A DNA stretch of 64,000 nt from Burkholderia pyrrocinia (GCF_018417535.1 NZ_CP070978.1:1860001-1924000), one strand, 5' to 3'. Shown: positions 1-8,629, counted from the stretch's first letter. Numbers and translations: made by a program. The notes: generated by a model not told the origin, from the letters alone.

Positions 1-968
1 TGCCGGACACCGCACCGCCGCCCGTCGCGCCGATCTTCGATCAGCCCGGCGTGCTGACGCCGAAGCACAAGTTCGTCGTCGAGCCGTCGTTCCAGTTCAA
101 CTATTCGTCGTCGAACCGCGTCGCACTCGTCGGCTACACGATCATCCCGGCGCTGCTGATCGGCCTGGTCGACGTGCGGGAAGTCAAGACGACCACGCTG
201 ACGGGCGCGGTCGCGGTGCGCTACGGGATCACCAACCGGATGGAAGTCGAAGTCCGCGTCCCCTATGTGTACTCGACGAACGACACGATCAGCCGCGAGA
301 TCTTCACCGGTACCGCCCAGGACAACGCGTTCAACAGCCACGGCAAAGGCCTCGGCGACGTCGAAATGACGCTGCGCTACCAGTTCAATACCGGCGGCCC
401 CGACAAGTTCTATTACATCGGCTGGCTGCGCTTCAAGACCGCCACCGGCAAGAGCCCGTTCGACGTCGTCACCGACTGCGTCACGCGCTGCGTCGGCAAT
501 GCCACCGGCACCGGCCTGCCGCTCGAGCAGCCGACGGGCTCCGGCTTCTATGCGGTCCAGCCGGGCCTCACGTGGCTGTTTCCGTCCGATCCGGTGGTGT
601 TCTTCGGCAACCTGAGCTATCTGCACAGCTTCAGCCGCGACAATCTCAGCCTCACGATTCGCGACGGACAAAAGGACTTCATCGGCAAAGTGCAGCCCGG
701 CGACATCTGGGGTTTCAATATCGGCATGGGCCTCGCGCTGAACGAGAAAGCGGCGGTGAGCCTCGGCTACGACCAGAGCATCGTGCTGCCCACGAAACAG
801 AACGGCCAGACGGTGCCCAGCTCGGTGCGCGTGATCCTCGGCTCGCTGCTCGTCGGTTACTCGTACCGGCTGTCGCCGAAGACCACGCTGAATCTTTCGA
901 TCGGCGCCGGCCTCACGCGCGACACCCCGGACGTGGTCATGACGCTGCGCGTGCCGTTTGCATTCTGA
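1..968 (+). CDS. Outer-membrane beta-barrel protein, FapF/phenol-MetA-like (5' partial)
   Basis: The frame is open from the window edge (first whole codon at base 3), so the N-terminus lies outside; a GTG at 51 is in frame but need not be the start because coding continues upstream of it (PDTAPPPVAPIFDQPG). The visible ~320 residues are alternating hydrophobic/polar strands with many aromatic residues and end in Phe (RVPFAF), the usual C-terminal signature of an outer-membrane barrel. The opening motif GVLTPKHKFVVEPSFQF is typical of the phenol_MetA_deg/FapF-like barrel group. It converges on a four-gene leftward locus containing a C39 peptidase, which suggests that it is the outer-membrane channel for those products. 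The family call is fairly firm; the FapF role is inference from context. Confidence 0.75.
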   Translation, partial: PDTAPPPVAPIFDQPGVLTPKHKFVVEPSFQFNYSSSNRVALVGYTIIPALLIGLVDVREVKTTTLTGAVAVRYGITNRMEVEVRVPYVYSTNDTISREIFTGTAQDNAFNSHGKGLGDVEMTLRYQFNTGGPDKFYYIGWLRFKTATGKSPFDVVTDCVTRCVGNATGTGLPLEQPTGSGFYAVQPGLTWLFPSDPVVFFGNLSYLHSFSRDNLSLTIRDGQKDFIGKVQPGDIWGFNIGMGLALNEKAAVSLGYDQSIVLPTKQNGQTVPSSVRVILGSLLVGYSYRLSPKTTLNLSIGAGLTRDTPDVVMTLRVPFAF

Positions 969-1073
969 TCGCCGGACGGCGCCGACGGCGGGCCGCGCGA
1001 CGCCCACCGGCCGGCGGGCCACTGCCCGCTCATCCGCCATTCATCGGTCGCTTACCGAGCCTTTATCGCCCCT

Positions 1074-1790
1074 TCATCGTCCCGGCAACGCGCCGATCAG
1101 CGCATTGTTCAGCGTCTGCATCACGTTCAGGTTCTTGAACGTCGACAGTGTGTTGACGGTCGTGTTGATCGTCGTCATCGCCTGGATTTGCTGGTTGTTC
1201 AACGTGTTCTGGATCACCGCGCCGGTCAGCGCCGGCAGCGCGGCGGGCTGCGCGGCGTTGGCGGCGCCAACCTGGATCAGTGCGCCCGCGTTCGCGGCCG
1301 CCAGTGCCTGCGCCTGTTGCGCAGTGATATGACTGATGTCCGGGATGTTGAAGCTGGTCGTCGTGACCAGATTGCCGTTCACGAACGCGACACGCGATAC
1401 CCCGAACGAAACCTTCAGGCCGCTCGGCAGATCGAAGCCGCCGCGCATCGCATCGAGGCGCGCGTCGCTGAGCGCGATCGCACCGGCTGCCGGCCAGTTC
1501 CGTTCGCGCTGCACGCCCCGCGGTTCCGAGGCCGGCGGCCCGGCCGCGCACTCCGCCATCGCGAGCGGCGCGGCACGCAGGATCGGTGCCACCCCGGCCC
1601 GCGACTCCGCGGGCGCCGTATCGGCGCCCGCGTTCGTGCCGGATGCCGGCGCGACGCCGCTGCTCGTCTGCGCGACAGGCTCGACGGTCGCGGCCGGCGC
1701 GCCGTCCTGCATCGCCGCCGCACTCACGGACGTCATCCCGCCGCACACCATCGCGGCGATGCCGGCGATCTTCCTGGTCTCGGATCTCAT
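1074..1790 (-). CDS. Sec-exported FapE-like protein with internal double-glycine site
   Basis: A 238-residue protein. The start at 1790 is preferred over an in-frame ATG 12 nt upstream because GAGGA lies just before it, 8 nt after the peptidase stop. Residues 1-25 form a Sec signal peptide; an Ala/Pro-rich linker follows. At 107-118 the sequence LSDARLDAMRGG matches the double-glycine consensus (LSxxxLxxxxGG) recognised by C39 peptidases. The ~120 residues after it are rich in Asn, Gln, Thr and Ala with a conserved-looking core (LPSGLKVSFGVSRVAFVNG), resembling FapE-type proteins as I recall them. It is the last gene of the leftward operon, directly after the C39 peptidase. Likely role: a surface or fibre component released by proteolysis. 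Export to the surface is not shown by sequence alone. Confidence 0.72.
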   Translation of the reverse strand: MRSETRKIAGIAAMVCGGMTSVSAAAMQDGAPAATVEPVAQTSSGVAPASGTNAGADTAPAESRAGVAPILRAAPLAMAECAAGPPASEPRGVQRERNWPAAGAIALSDARLDAMRGGFDLPSGLKVSFGVSRVAFVNGNLVTTTSFNIPDISHITAQQAQALAAANAGALIQVGAANAAQPAALPALTGAVIQNTLNNQQIQAMTTINTTVNTLSTFKNLNVMQTLNNALIGALPGR

Positions 1791-1798
1791 GACGGTCC

Positions 1799-2491
1799 TC
1801 AAAAGTCGCTCGGGCCGTGCTTCGGCATCACGACGTTGTACAGGCCGTCGCGGGCGATGCCGGTGTAGAGCGGTGCGCTGGGCGCGACGCGCCAGTCACG
1901 CGGGTCGTTGAACACCGCCAGCTCGGGCCGGTTGTGGATCACGAAAATCACATGGTCTTCCCACTTCTGCTCGAAACTCGCCAGCGACATCGGCCGCGTG
2001 CCGGTGGCCGGATCGCCGACGAGCACACGCCCGTCACGCAGCCCCTTCACGACCACGAAATGGTGATAGCCGTGCTCGGTGATCAACACGATCGCCGGCG
2101 TGTGCGTCTTGGCGAGCGTCTGCAACGGCAGCTCGAAGCCGTCCGCGACGAAGCCGTGCGCGTCGAGAAAACGCCGGATGTCGAGCAGCGAGAAGCCCTG
2201 CCGGCGGATCTTCTCCTGATTGCCGTTCTCCCACATCTGGGCGAAGGCGGTCTGCTCGGTCACCGGATAGTCATACTGATAAGTCAGCAGCGTCGCGACG
2301 GCAGCCGACCCGCAGCTGAAATCGAACTGCTGCTTGACGGTGCGCTTGAAGCGCGCTTCCTTGAGACTCGTGACGTGCATCGCATAGCCGGCGCCCGCCG
2401 GATCGACGACCGTCATCTCGTCCGCCTGTGCAGCCGGGCCGGATAGCGCGCACGCGAGCGCCGCGATGCACGCTGCGGCAACCTGTCTCAT
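1799..2491 (-). CDS. Periplasmic C39-family cysteine peptidase (FapD-like)
   Basis: A 230-residue protein with a Sec signal peptide (about residues 1-23, ending AQA) and a stand-alone C39 peptidase domain, without the ABC transporter parts found in bacteriocin exporters. The catalytic set is intact: Gln54, Cys60 (FDFSCGSAAV), His144 (GYHHFVVV) and Asp160 (VGDPATG). C39 enzymes cut after double-glycine motifs, and the two flanking genes both encode exported proteins with such a motif, so they are its probable substrates. In Pseudomonas the equivalent enzyme is FapD of the functional-amyloid operon. It starts 3 nt after the upstream gene's stop and ends 8 nt before the next start, so it sits in one operon with both. 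Family assignment is secure; substrates are inferred. Confidence 0.88.
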   Translation of the reverse strand: MRQVAAACIAALACALSGPAAQADEMTVVDPAGAGYAMHVTSLKEARFKRTVKQQFDFSCGSAAVATLLTYQYDYPVTEQTAFAQMWENGNQEKIRRQGFSLLDIRRFLDAHGFVADGFELPLQTLAKTHTPAIVLITEHGYHHFVVVKGLRDGRVLVGDPATGTRPMSLASFEQKWEDHVIFVIHNRPELAVFNDPRDWRVAPSAPLYTGIARDGLYNVVMPKHGPSDF

Positions 2492-2494
2492 CGC

Positions 2495-2983
2495 TCAGTT
2501 CCCGAAGCGCACGTTGAGCACCGTCGCGTTCTGAATCAGCACGTTCGCGCCGGTATTCTGGATGACCGTCGGCAGGCCGCTCGCATTGGCGAACGAGCCG
2601 TCGGCGATCGAATTCGAGCCGGTCGACACCCGGTTCGCCACGTTGTCGGTCACCGCGCCGGTCAGATAGTTCTGGCCGATCAGCGCATCGCCGCCCCGAT
2701 GCTCGTCGAGCTGGTCGGGCGACATCGCGACGCCGAAGCTGCCCGCTTGCGCGGTCGCGGCGCCGGTCGCAGGGGGTGTAGTTGTCGCAGGGGGTGCGAC
2801 GGCCGCGGCCGGATCGGCCTGATCCGCGCGTGCGGCGGGTAGGGAAGGGGCGGCTGCCGGCGCAACGCCGACGGTTGCCTCCACCGCAACGGTTTGCGAC
2901 CCGTCAGCCGTGGCATGGGCCGTCAGGCCCGGCAGCAGCGCCGCAGGCAATATCACCAGCGAAAGTGCCGTTCGGATTCGCAT
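2495..2983 (-). CDS. Sec-exported Asn-rich protein with internal double-glycine site
   Basis: A 162-residue protein. The start at 2983 is chosen because AAGGAGACAG precedes it and a signal peptide (LSLVILPAALLPGLTAHATA) follows at once; the frame extends 171 nt further upstream without coding signs. An Ala/Pro/Thr linker (30-80) precedes MSPDQLDEHRGG at 87-98, a second double-glycine motif with the same LDxxRGG core as the gene at 1074-1790. The last 64 residues are rich in Asn, Thr, Gly and Ile/Val (VIQNTGANVLIQNATVLNV), an amyloid-like composition. No known domain was recognised. It lies 3 nt upstream of the C39 peptidase gene. Probable role: a processed minor fibre subunit or nucleator, by analogy with Fap operons. 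Confidence 0.7.
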   Translation of the reverse strand: MRIRTALSLVILPAALLPGLTAHATADGSQTVAVEATVGVAPAAAPSLPAARADQADPAAAVAPPATTTPPATGAATAQAGSFGVAMSPDQLDEHRGGDALIGQNYLTGAVTDNVANRVSTGSNSIADGSFANASGLPTVIQNTGANVLIQNATVLNVRFGN

Positions 2984-3214
2984 GACTGTCTCCTTGGCCC
3001 CTGCGCGAGTTGGCTCGAACCCGGCGCACAGGGAGCGGAATCCGCGTGACCGTCGATCGACGGAAATCAGTCCGGCCCGCGCCAACGGGAGCGAGACGGC
3101 CGTTCGGCCATCCCGCCCTCGCCGGCAGTCCTGTCCATCGGCGATGGAACGCAAGCCGCGGGATCGCCTGCGCCCGCGTCAATGCATCCGGCTCGCCAGG
3201 ACCAGCCAGCCGTT

Positions 3215-4459
3215 CTAACGTCCTACGGTCAGGTTCGCCTGCACGGTCACAGCCTGCTGAACGAGCGACGCCATGCCGCTGTTCTGGTTGGCGACCATGA
3301 TGCCCGCCGCGGTCTGGCCGACGCTCGCCATCGCGTTGGACATGTTGAACGTCCCCGCGTTGACCGCATTGGCTCCGCCTGCGCCACCCGCACCGCCGAC
3401 CGCGCCGTTACCGACGCCGCCGTTGCCGGTGCCGCCTGCGCCGCCCGCGCCGCCCATCGCGCCTACCGCGCCGCTACCCGCGGTTGCGCTGCCGTTGCTG
3501 GCTGTCGTCGTCGCGCCGCCGTTCGTCGCGCTGCCGCCCGTGCCCGAGCCGCCGGCACCGCCGTTGCCCGCCGTGGCCGCCGCCGCGCCGCCGTTGCCGC
3601 CCGCCGCCGCACCCGAGCCGCCGGTGCCCGAGCCCGATCCGCCCGAAGCGGTCGACGTACCCGCCGACCCTGCGCCGCCGGTGCCGCTACCCGAGCCAGT
3701 GCCGGTACCCGTGCCGGTGCCGGTACCGCTGCCGGCCGATGCCGACGCGCTTCCGCTGCCATGATTCCTGGCCCACGCGGAACCGGGATCGGCTGTGCCG
3801 GTGCCGCCGCCCCAGCCTGTGCCGCTGCCCGTGCCGGCGCCGCCCACCCCGACCGAAGCCGCGATCGCGCCGCCGCCCTTGCCGGAGCCGTAGCCGCCGC
3901 TCGCAGTGGCATTGCCGCCACTCCCGCCGCTGGCGACAGGTGAACCGCCGGCTCCGCCGCCGCCGCCGTTGCCGGTGCCGGCCCTCGCGCTGCCATTGCT
4001 GGCGTTGCCCGCCGTGGCGCTGCCGTTATGCGCGCTGCCACCGCTGCCGCCGGCGCCGCCCGCGCCGCCGCCGCCGCCGTTACCGCCCGTGCCACCGTAG
4101 CCGTACCCGTTGCCGCCCTTGCCGCCGCTTCCGCCGGCCGCGCTGCCCGAGTTGGTCGCGTGGTTGCCGATGCCCCAGACCTGGACATTGCTCACGTACC
4201 CGTCGAGTTTGCTGATCGCGACGATCTTGGTGCTGTTGTACGAATCCTGATAGACGCTCGCGCCAGGCGAGACTTCATTTGCATTGGACCCGGTGCTGCT
4301 GGTCTGGCTTGAGCTGACTGCGTTGCTGAGAGTGTTCGATCCGTCATCGGCTTTCTGGCTGCATGTCGAACTGGTATCGCTGCTGCATGGATTCGCCATC
4401 GCGTAGCCGCTGCATCCCAAGGCGAGAAGCGCAGCGGACGCCAATAAAGTTTTACGCAT
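3215..4459 (-). CDS. Gly/Ala/Ser-rich secreted protein, candidate amyloid or adhesin major subunit
   Basis: A 414-residue protein starting at 4459 behind a perfect AGGAGG; the frame runs 381 nt further upstream but without a ribosome site. Residues 1-22 are a signal peptide ending AMA. Residues ~23-95 are polar, followed by about 260 residues of very low complexity (GGxGG, SGTG, NGSATAG) and a distinct last ~50 residues (NMSNAMASVGQTAAGIMVANQ, then a Gln/Val/Thr-rich end) that look folded. Charged residues are almost absent, as in structural surface proteins and amyloid subunits. It heads the leftward gene set, though 231 bases separate it from the next gene, so it may also have its own transcript. 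The central region contains a GT-dipeptide run encoded by hexanucleotide repeats. Fibre formation is inference from composition and neighbours. Confidence 0.75.
   Translation of the reverse strand: MRKTLLASAALLALGCSGYAMANPCSSDTSSTCSQKADDGSNTLSNAVSSSQTSSTGSNANEVSPGASVYQDSYNSTKIVAISKLDGYVSNVQVWGIGNHATNSGSAAGGSGGKGGNGYGYGGTGGNGGGGGAGGAGGSGGSAHNGSATAGNASNGSARAGTGNGGGGGAGGSPVASGGSGGNATASGGYGSGKGGGAIAASVGVGGAGTGSGTGWGGGTGTADPGSAWARNHGSGSASASAGSGTGTGTGTGTGSGSGTGGAGSAGTSTASGGSGSGTGGSGAAAGGNGGAAAATAGNGGAGGSGTGGSATNGGATTTASNGSATAGSGAVGAMGGAGGAGGTGNGGVGNGAVGGAGGAGGANAVNAGTFNMSNAMASVGQTAAGIMVANQNSGMASLVQQAVTVQANLTVGR
3696..3734. repeat. Imperfect hexanucleotide tandem repeat inside the Gly-rich gene
   Basis: Six-base units of the type CCGGTG/CCGGTA/CCCGTG follow one another for about 39 bases and encode a Gly-Thr run in the protein read on the minus strand. 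The period is a multiple of three, so slippage would change protein length without breaking the frame. Confidence 0.6.
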
Positions 4460-5147
4460 GAAATCCTCCTGAAGTAACGAGGAACGGTTGGCCGACCGCA
4501 CCAATCCGGACGACACCACGCATCGGCGATGCCAATCTCGCCAGCGGCATGACTGCAAAGAGACCGTTGGATGCTTCACACGACATGGCCCGACCCGCCC
4601 GATTCCGGCACGCGGTTTATGTTTCAAGTCTGAAACGTATTGATCGGCACGGTGCCGGGGCATCCGTGATGCGCGGATGGATTTCCCCTTTGTATTCAGA
4701 CGCTTGCCCGATCTTCCCAAGGCGGCCCCTGCAAGCGCGGCATGTTTCACTTTTGAGGCTGCCGTCCGGGCGCATCCGGGTATGCCTGCAGCGCCGGATA
4801 TTCGATCTCGATCGCAAACGCACGCCCGGCAAGGACGCACGCGAATTCATTCCGCCAAGTCGTTAAAAACCCGCATGAAGCGCCATTCAGAAATGTTTCG
4901 ACTGTGATAGGACGCTTTTTCTTCGGAACCTGTTAGCGGCGAGCGTTGGCGCGCGCGGGTCGGGTTATCGGCCGGAACGAGGATTCCGGCAGGCAGGCGC
5001 GATGGAATGGCGACGCAAATCCCGCTGCGGTGCACCGCACGGAACCCGTGGGCCGCCTGCGGTTCAATCGTGTGCGGGGTGCCCGCCGGCTGCCGCTCAA
5101 AACGCAGGCGGGGCACCCCGTGCTTCGTCGGCCGTTCTCGCGCCGGC
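4460..5147. other. Intergenic region upstream of the Gly-rich gene
   Basis: About 690 bases without a convincing gene. It must hold the promoter of the leftward Fap-like locus (nearest 4460) and the 3' end region of the betaine transporter operon (nearest 5147). A perfect dyad lies at 4621-4636. Open frames here have no good ribosome site and arginine/proline-heavy shadow composition. Confidence 0.6.
4621..4636. promoter_or_regulatory. Perfect dyad GTTTCA-N4-TGAAAC, candidate operator
   Basis: The sequence GTTTCAAGTCTGAAAC is a perfect 6-bp inverted repeat with a 4-base spacer. It lies about 165 bases upstream of the start of the Gly-rich gene in otherwise non-coding DNA, a suitable place for a regulator site. 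The cognate regulator is unknown. Confidence 0.4.
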
Positions 5148-5969
5148 TCAGTTCACGCTCGACCGCTTCTCGACGAACCGCCGCACATAATCGTCCGCCG
5201 GCCGCGACAGGATGTCGTCCGGCGTCCCGACCTGCACGAGCGTGCCGTCGCGCAGGATCGCGATCCGGTCGCCGATGCGCAGCGCCTCGTCGAGATCGTG
5301 CGTGATGAACACGATCGTCTTCGAAAGCGTCGCCTGCAGTTCGAGCAACTGATCCTGCATCTCGGTGCGGATCAGCGGATCGAGCGCAGAAAACGCCTCG
5401 TCCATCAGCAGCACGTCGGTGTCGGCCGCCAGCGCGCGCGCCAGCCCGACGCGCTGCCGCATCCCGCCCGACAACTCGTCAGGATAATGATCGCCGTAAC
5501 CGTCGAGCCCGACCTTCGTCAGCCAGTTGCGCGCCGCGTCGGCCGCGTCGTGCCGCTTTTCGCCGCGCGTGCGCAGCGCATACGCGGCGTTGTCGAGCAC
5601 GGTCTGGTGCGGCAGCAGCCCGAAGTTCTGGAACACCATGCTGACCTTGTAGCGGCGCAGCTCGCGCAGCCCGTGCGCGTCGAGCTTGATCACGTCGCTG
5701 CCGTCGATCACGATCTCGCCGGCCGTCGGCTCGATCAGCCGGTTGAAGTGCCGCACGAGCGTCGATTTCCCGGAGCCCGACAGCCCCATGATCACGAAGA
5801 TCTCGCCCGACTCGATGCCGAGACTCACGTCGTTGAGCCCGACGTTGCAGCCCGTTTCGGCCAGCACGTCGGCCTTGCGCTTGCCGGAACGCAGCAGGTC
5901 GAGCACGCGCGCATGCGCGGCCTGCGGCCCGAACAGCTTGTACACGTGTTTGACGTCGATGGTCGCCAT
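5148..5969 (-). CDS. proV: Quaternary-amine (betaine/choline) ABC transporter ATP-binding protein
   Basis: A 273-residue ABC ATPase. The start at 5969 follows GGAGG. Visible motifs are Walker [10 protein letters not shown], signature LSGGMRQR, Walker [13 protein letters not shown] and the switch His in FITHDLDEA. An N-terminal stretch (VYKLFGPQ, then a basic [15 protein letters not shown] segment) is characteristic of the OpuA/ProV subfamily. Full-length ProV ends in two CBS osmosensing domains of about 120 residues; here the protein stops soon after the ATPase domain, so ionic-strength gating by CBS domains is absent. It is the last gene of a leftward operon, 14 nt after the permease. Substrate is inferred from the subfamily: glycine betaine, choline or a related compound. 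Confidence 0.9.
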   Translation of the reverse strand: MATIDVKHVYKLFGPQAAHARVLDLLRSGKRKADVLAETGCNVGLNDVSLGIESGEIFVIMGLSGSGKSTLVRHFNRLIEPTAGEIVIDGSDVIKLDAHGLRELRRYKVSMVFQNFGLLPHQTVLDNAAYALRTRGEKRHDAADAARNWLTKVGLDGYGDHYPDELSGGMRQRVGLARALAADTDVLLMDEAFSALDPLIRTEMQDQLLELQATLSKTIVFITHDLDEALRIGDRIAILRDGTLVQVGTPDDILSRPADDYVRRFVEKRSSVN

Positions 5970-5983
5970 GTCTGCCTCCGTTC

Positions 5984-6949
5984 CTATGCGCGCGACGATT
6001 GCGTCGCCTGATTCGAATCGACGCCCGCCGACTGCGCCTTGCGCGGCAGCCGGTACGGCACGCGCGACGCGCCCTTCTGCCGGCGCTGCTGCGCGAGCCG
6101 GCGGCGCGCGCGCCGCTCCTGGCCGAAGCCCTGGCTGATCCGGTCGATCACGATCGCGAGGATCACGATGGCGAGGCCGGCCTGCGTGCCCTTGCCGACG
6201 TCGAGCGTCTGGATGCCCGCGAGCACGTCCTCGCCGAGCCCGCGCGAGCCGATCATCGACGCGATCACGACCATCGACAGCGCCATCATCGTCGTCTGAT
6301 TGATGCCGGCCATGATGCTCGGCCGTGCCAGCGGCAACTGCACGTTGACGAGCAGTTGCCAGCGCGTCGTGCCGAACGCGCGCGCGGCTTCCGTCACGTC
6401 CGGATCGACCTGGCGGATGCCGAGATCGGTCAGGCGGATCAGCGGCGGCAGCGCGTAGATGATCGTCGCGAGAATCGCGGGCACCTTGCCGAGGCCGAAC
6501 AACATCAGCACCGGAATCAGGTAGACGAAACTCGGCAGCGTCTGCATCACGTCGAGCACCGGCAGCAGCATCCGGCGCAGCCACGCGCTGCGCGACGCGA
6601 GGATGCCCAACGGCACGCCGAGCGCGACCGACAGCACCGTCGCGACGAGCATCAGCGCGAGCGTCTGCATCAGCTTGTCCCACAGGCCGAAGCAGCCGAT
6701 CGCGTAGAGCAGCAGCATGAAGAGCACGCCGAGGCCGATGCGGCGCGTCGCATTCCACGCGATCGCGCCGACGACCAGCAGCACGAGCCACGGCGGCGCC
6801 ACGCGCAGCACGCCTTCGAGCGGCACGAGCAGGTAGCGCAGCAGCATCGTGCTGAAGTGATGGAAGCTGTCGCCGTATTGCGCGACGAAAGTCTCGAGCG
6901 CGCTGTTCACCCAGTCGGCGATCGACAGGTGCAGAAAGAAGCCGTTCAT
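5984..6949 (-). CDS. proW: Quaternary-amine ABC transporter permease
   Basis: A 321-residue inner-membrane permease of the ProW/OpuAB type. There are at least six hydrophobic segments, beginning with [14 protein letters not shown], and the cytoplasmic coupling motif [20 protein letters not shown] that contacts the ATPase. The N-terminus carries an amphipathic segment before the first membrane span, as in ProW. The C-terminal ~45 residues are very basic ([15 protein letters not shown]) and probably cytoplasmic. It lies between the binding-protein gene (70 nt upstream) and the ATPase gene (14 nt downstream) in one operon. Confidence 0.9.
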   Translation of the reverse strand: MNGFFLHLSIADWVNSALETFVAQYGDSFHHFSTMLLRYLLVPLEGVLRVAPPWLVLLVVGAIAWNATRRIGLGVLFMLLLYAIGCFGLWDKLMQTLALMLVATVLSVALGVPLGILASRSAWLRRMLLPVLDVMQTLPSFVYLIPVLMLFGLGKVPAILATIIYALPPLIRLTDLGIRQVDPDVTEAARAFGTTRWQLLVNVQLPLARPSIMAGINQTTMMALSMVVIASMIGSRGLGEDVLAGIQTLDVGKGTQAGLAIVILAIVIDRISQGFGQERRARRRLAQQRRQKGASRVPYRLPRKAQSAGVDSNQATQSSRA

Positions 6950-7019
6950 GTTGAATCTCCGTCGCGCCGCGAAGGCGCGTGACGGCGACGGCAGGCGCGG
7001 GCCCGCCGCCGCGCGCAGG

Positions 7020-8057
7020 TTACGCGCCCTTCAGGCTGCCGGCGATCTTCTGTGCGACGTCGGCCGGCACCCACTGCTTCCACATGTCCTGGCGAGTTTT
7101 CAGGAACTGCGTGGCCATCGCCGCGCCGTCGATCTTCCTGGTCGTCATCTCGAGGATCGTCTGGTTCAGGAAGTCCATCGGAAAGCGCACCTTGCCGAAC
7201 ACGCCGACGAGATCGGGGTTCGCATCGGCGAACGGCTTCGACACGCCGACCGTCAGCCGCGACACCATGTACGACGACGCGCACTGGTGCGTGCTGCTCT
7301 CGTCGCGCAGCGTCTTCCAGCATGCTTCGTTATAGGCCGGCATCTTCAGTGCCGCGAACTTGTATTTCGCCATCAGCGCGGCCGGGCCCCAGTAATAGAA
7401 CACGATCGGCGCACCGCGCTGGTACGCGGACGCGATCGCCGCGTCGAGCGCCGCGCCCGTGCCCGGATGGAAGTTCGTGTACGTCTGGTCAAGCTTCAGC
7501 ACGCGCAACAGGCGCGTGTTCACGCGCTCGCAGTCCCAGCCCGTCGGGCAGTTCAGGAAGCGGCCCTTGTCCGGCTCCTCCTCGTCGGCGAACACCTGCT
7601 TGTACTTCGGCAGATCGTCGATCGACACGAGCCCCGGCGCGACCGGCTTGATGTTGCGCGCCGGATCGCCCTTCACCACGTATTCGGGCACGAACCAGCC
7701 TTCCGTCGTGCCGCCCGGCAGCGTGTCGCCGATCAGCTTCACGGCGCCCGACGCGACGGCCTTCGCGGTGATCTCGCTGCGGCCCGTCCACTGCTCGGCC
7801 CAGATCTGCAGGTCGTTGCGCGCGAGCGCCGTTTCCGTCGCGGCCGTGCTGCCCGGCACGACGTCGGTCTTGCAGCCGTAGCCCTTCTCCATGATCTGCC
7901 GCAACACCTCGGTCGCGAACGACCCGCTTTCCCACGTGATGCCCGCGAAATGGACCGTCTTGCCGTCGGCGCACGCGCCGCCGGCCGCGTGGGCCGCGGG
8001 CGCGGACAGGATCGCCGCGGCGGCGAGAAGGACCGTTTTCAGTCGTCGAATCTGCAT
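7020..8057 (-). CDS. proX: Periplasmic substrate-binding protein of the betaine/choline ABC transporter
   Basis: A 345-residue binding protein. The start at 8057 (MQIRRLKT) is preceded by GGAGA and followed by a signal peptide ending AHAAG; the frame extends 96 nt upstream but without coding signs. The OpuAC-type fold is suggested by FAGITWESGSFATEV near the mature N-terminus and by Trp/Tyr residues spread through the sequence (WAEQWTGR, FYYWGPAAL) that could form the aromatic cage for a trimethylammonium group. Four or more Cys residues are present (CADGK, GYGCKTD, LNCPTGWDCE), consistent with periplasmic disulfides. It is the first gene of the operon with permease and ATPase. The exact substrate cannot be read from sequence. 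Confidence 0.88.
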   Translation of the reverse strand: MQIRRLKTVLLAAAAILSAPAAHAAGGACADGKTVHFAGITWESGSFATEVLRQIMEKGYGCKTDVVPGSTAATETALARNDLQIWAEQWTGRSEITAKAVASGAVKLIGDTLPGGTTEGWFVPEYVVKGDPARNIKPVAPGLVSIDDLPKYKQVFADEEEPDKGRFLNCPTGWDCERVNTRLLRVLKLDQTYTNFHPGTGAALDAAIASAYQRGAPIVFYYWGPAALMAKYKFAALKMPAYNEACWKTLRDESSTHQCASSYMVSRLTVGVSKPFADANPDLVGVFGKVRFPMDFLNQTILEMTTRKIDGAAMATQFLKTRQDMWKQWVPADVAQKIAGSLKGA

Positions 8058-8629
8058 GGTGGGTCGTCTCCAAATCGAATCTGTTGTTTGTGCGTCGCGG
8101 CATGCGCGGCGACCGGCGAATCGCGTATCCCTCCACGTCCGGTCAGCCTGCATGTTTCAACCGCCAATTTGTTTAGGGAAACGAGTAATTCCGATCATTG
8201 CAATCGGCAGCGCCAATCGATCGCCGGACACCCCGTCAGGCCCGCCGGGCGGGCCTCGCGGCCGATTTTCCGAGACCGCGCACGGCCTGCAGCGGGCTGC
8301 GTCGCGCCCCCGTTCCGCCGTTGCCCGGCCGGCGTTGAACCGCGGCTGCGCGCACGCCGTTTCGGCTGTCGAAACCACCCGTCGCGCCCCCATCGGCGAT
8401 CCCGATCCCATCCATCGAAATTACTCGCTTTCGATTCCGTTTCGGCTTCGGAAGAATGCGCGGTGTCATCGGAGGAGACACGACCCGACACTGCCGGTCG
8501 CCGCGCCGCCGCGCATTGCGCGTTTCCGGCGCCGCGCGCGCTGCGCCGGGTCGCCCCGGATGACGGGACGCGCCTCGCCGGACGCGCTCACGACAACCGA
8601 TACAAGCTGGATACCCCGGAGATCTCTCA
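8058..8629. other. Divergent intergenic region, transporter operon / porin
   Basis: About 570 bases between two divergent starts. It should hold the promoters of the leftward transporter operon and the rightward porin gene. The section near 8150-8220 is AT-richer; the rest is GC-rich, and frames within it are arginine/proline-rich shadows. No RNA gene or clear dyad was recognised. Confidence 0.55.

Noticed and set aside
3560..4150. Possible CRISPR-like or satellite repeat array
   Set aside because: The repetition reflects Gly/Ala/Ser codons without constant spacers or a conserved direct repeat.
3273..4215. Pro/Arg-rich plus-strand frames opposite the Gly-rich gene
   Set aside because: They are complements of GGC/GGT repeats; the minus-strand protein has a signal peptide and perfect AGGAGG.
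4847..5116. Possible 89-codon gene on the minus strand
   Set aside because: No ribosome site, mixed composition, and no resemblance to any family; left as non-coding.
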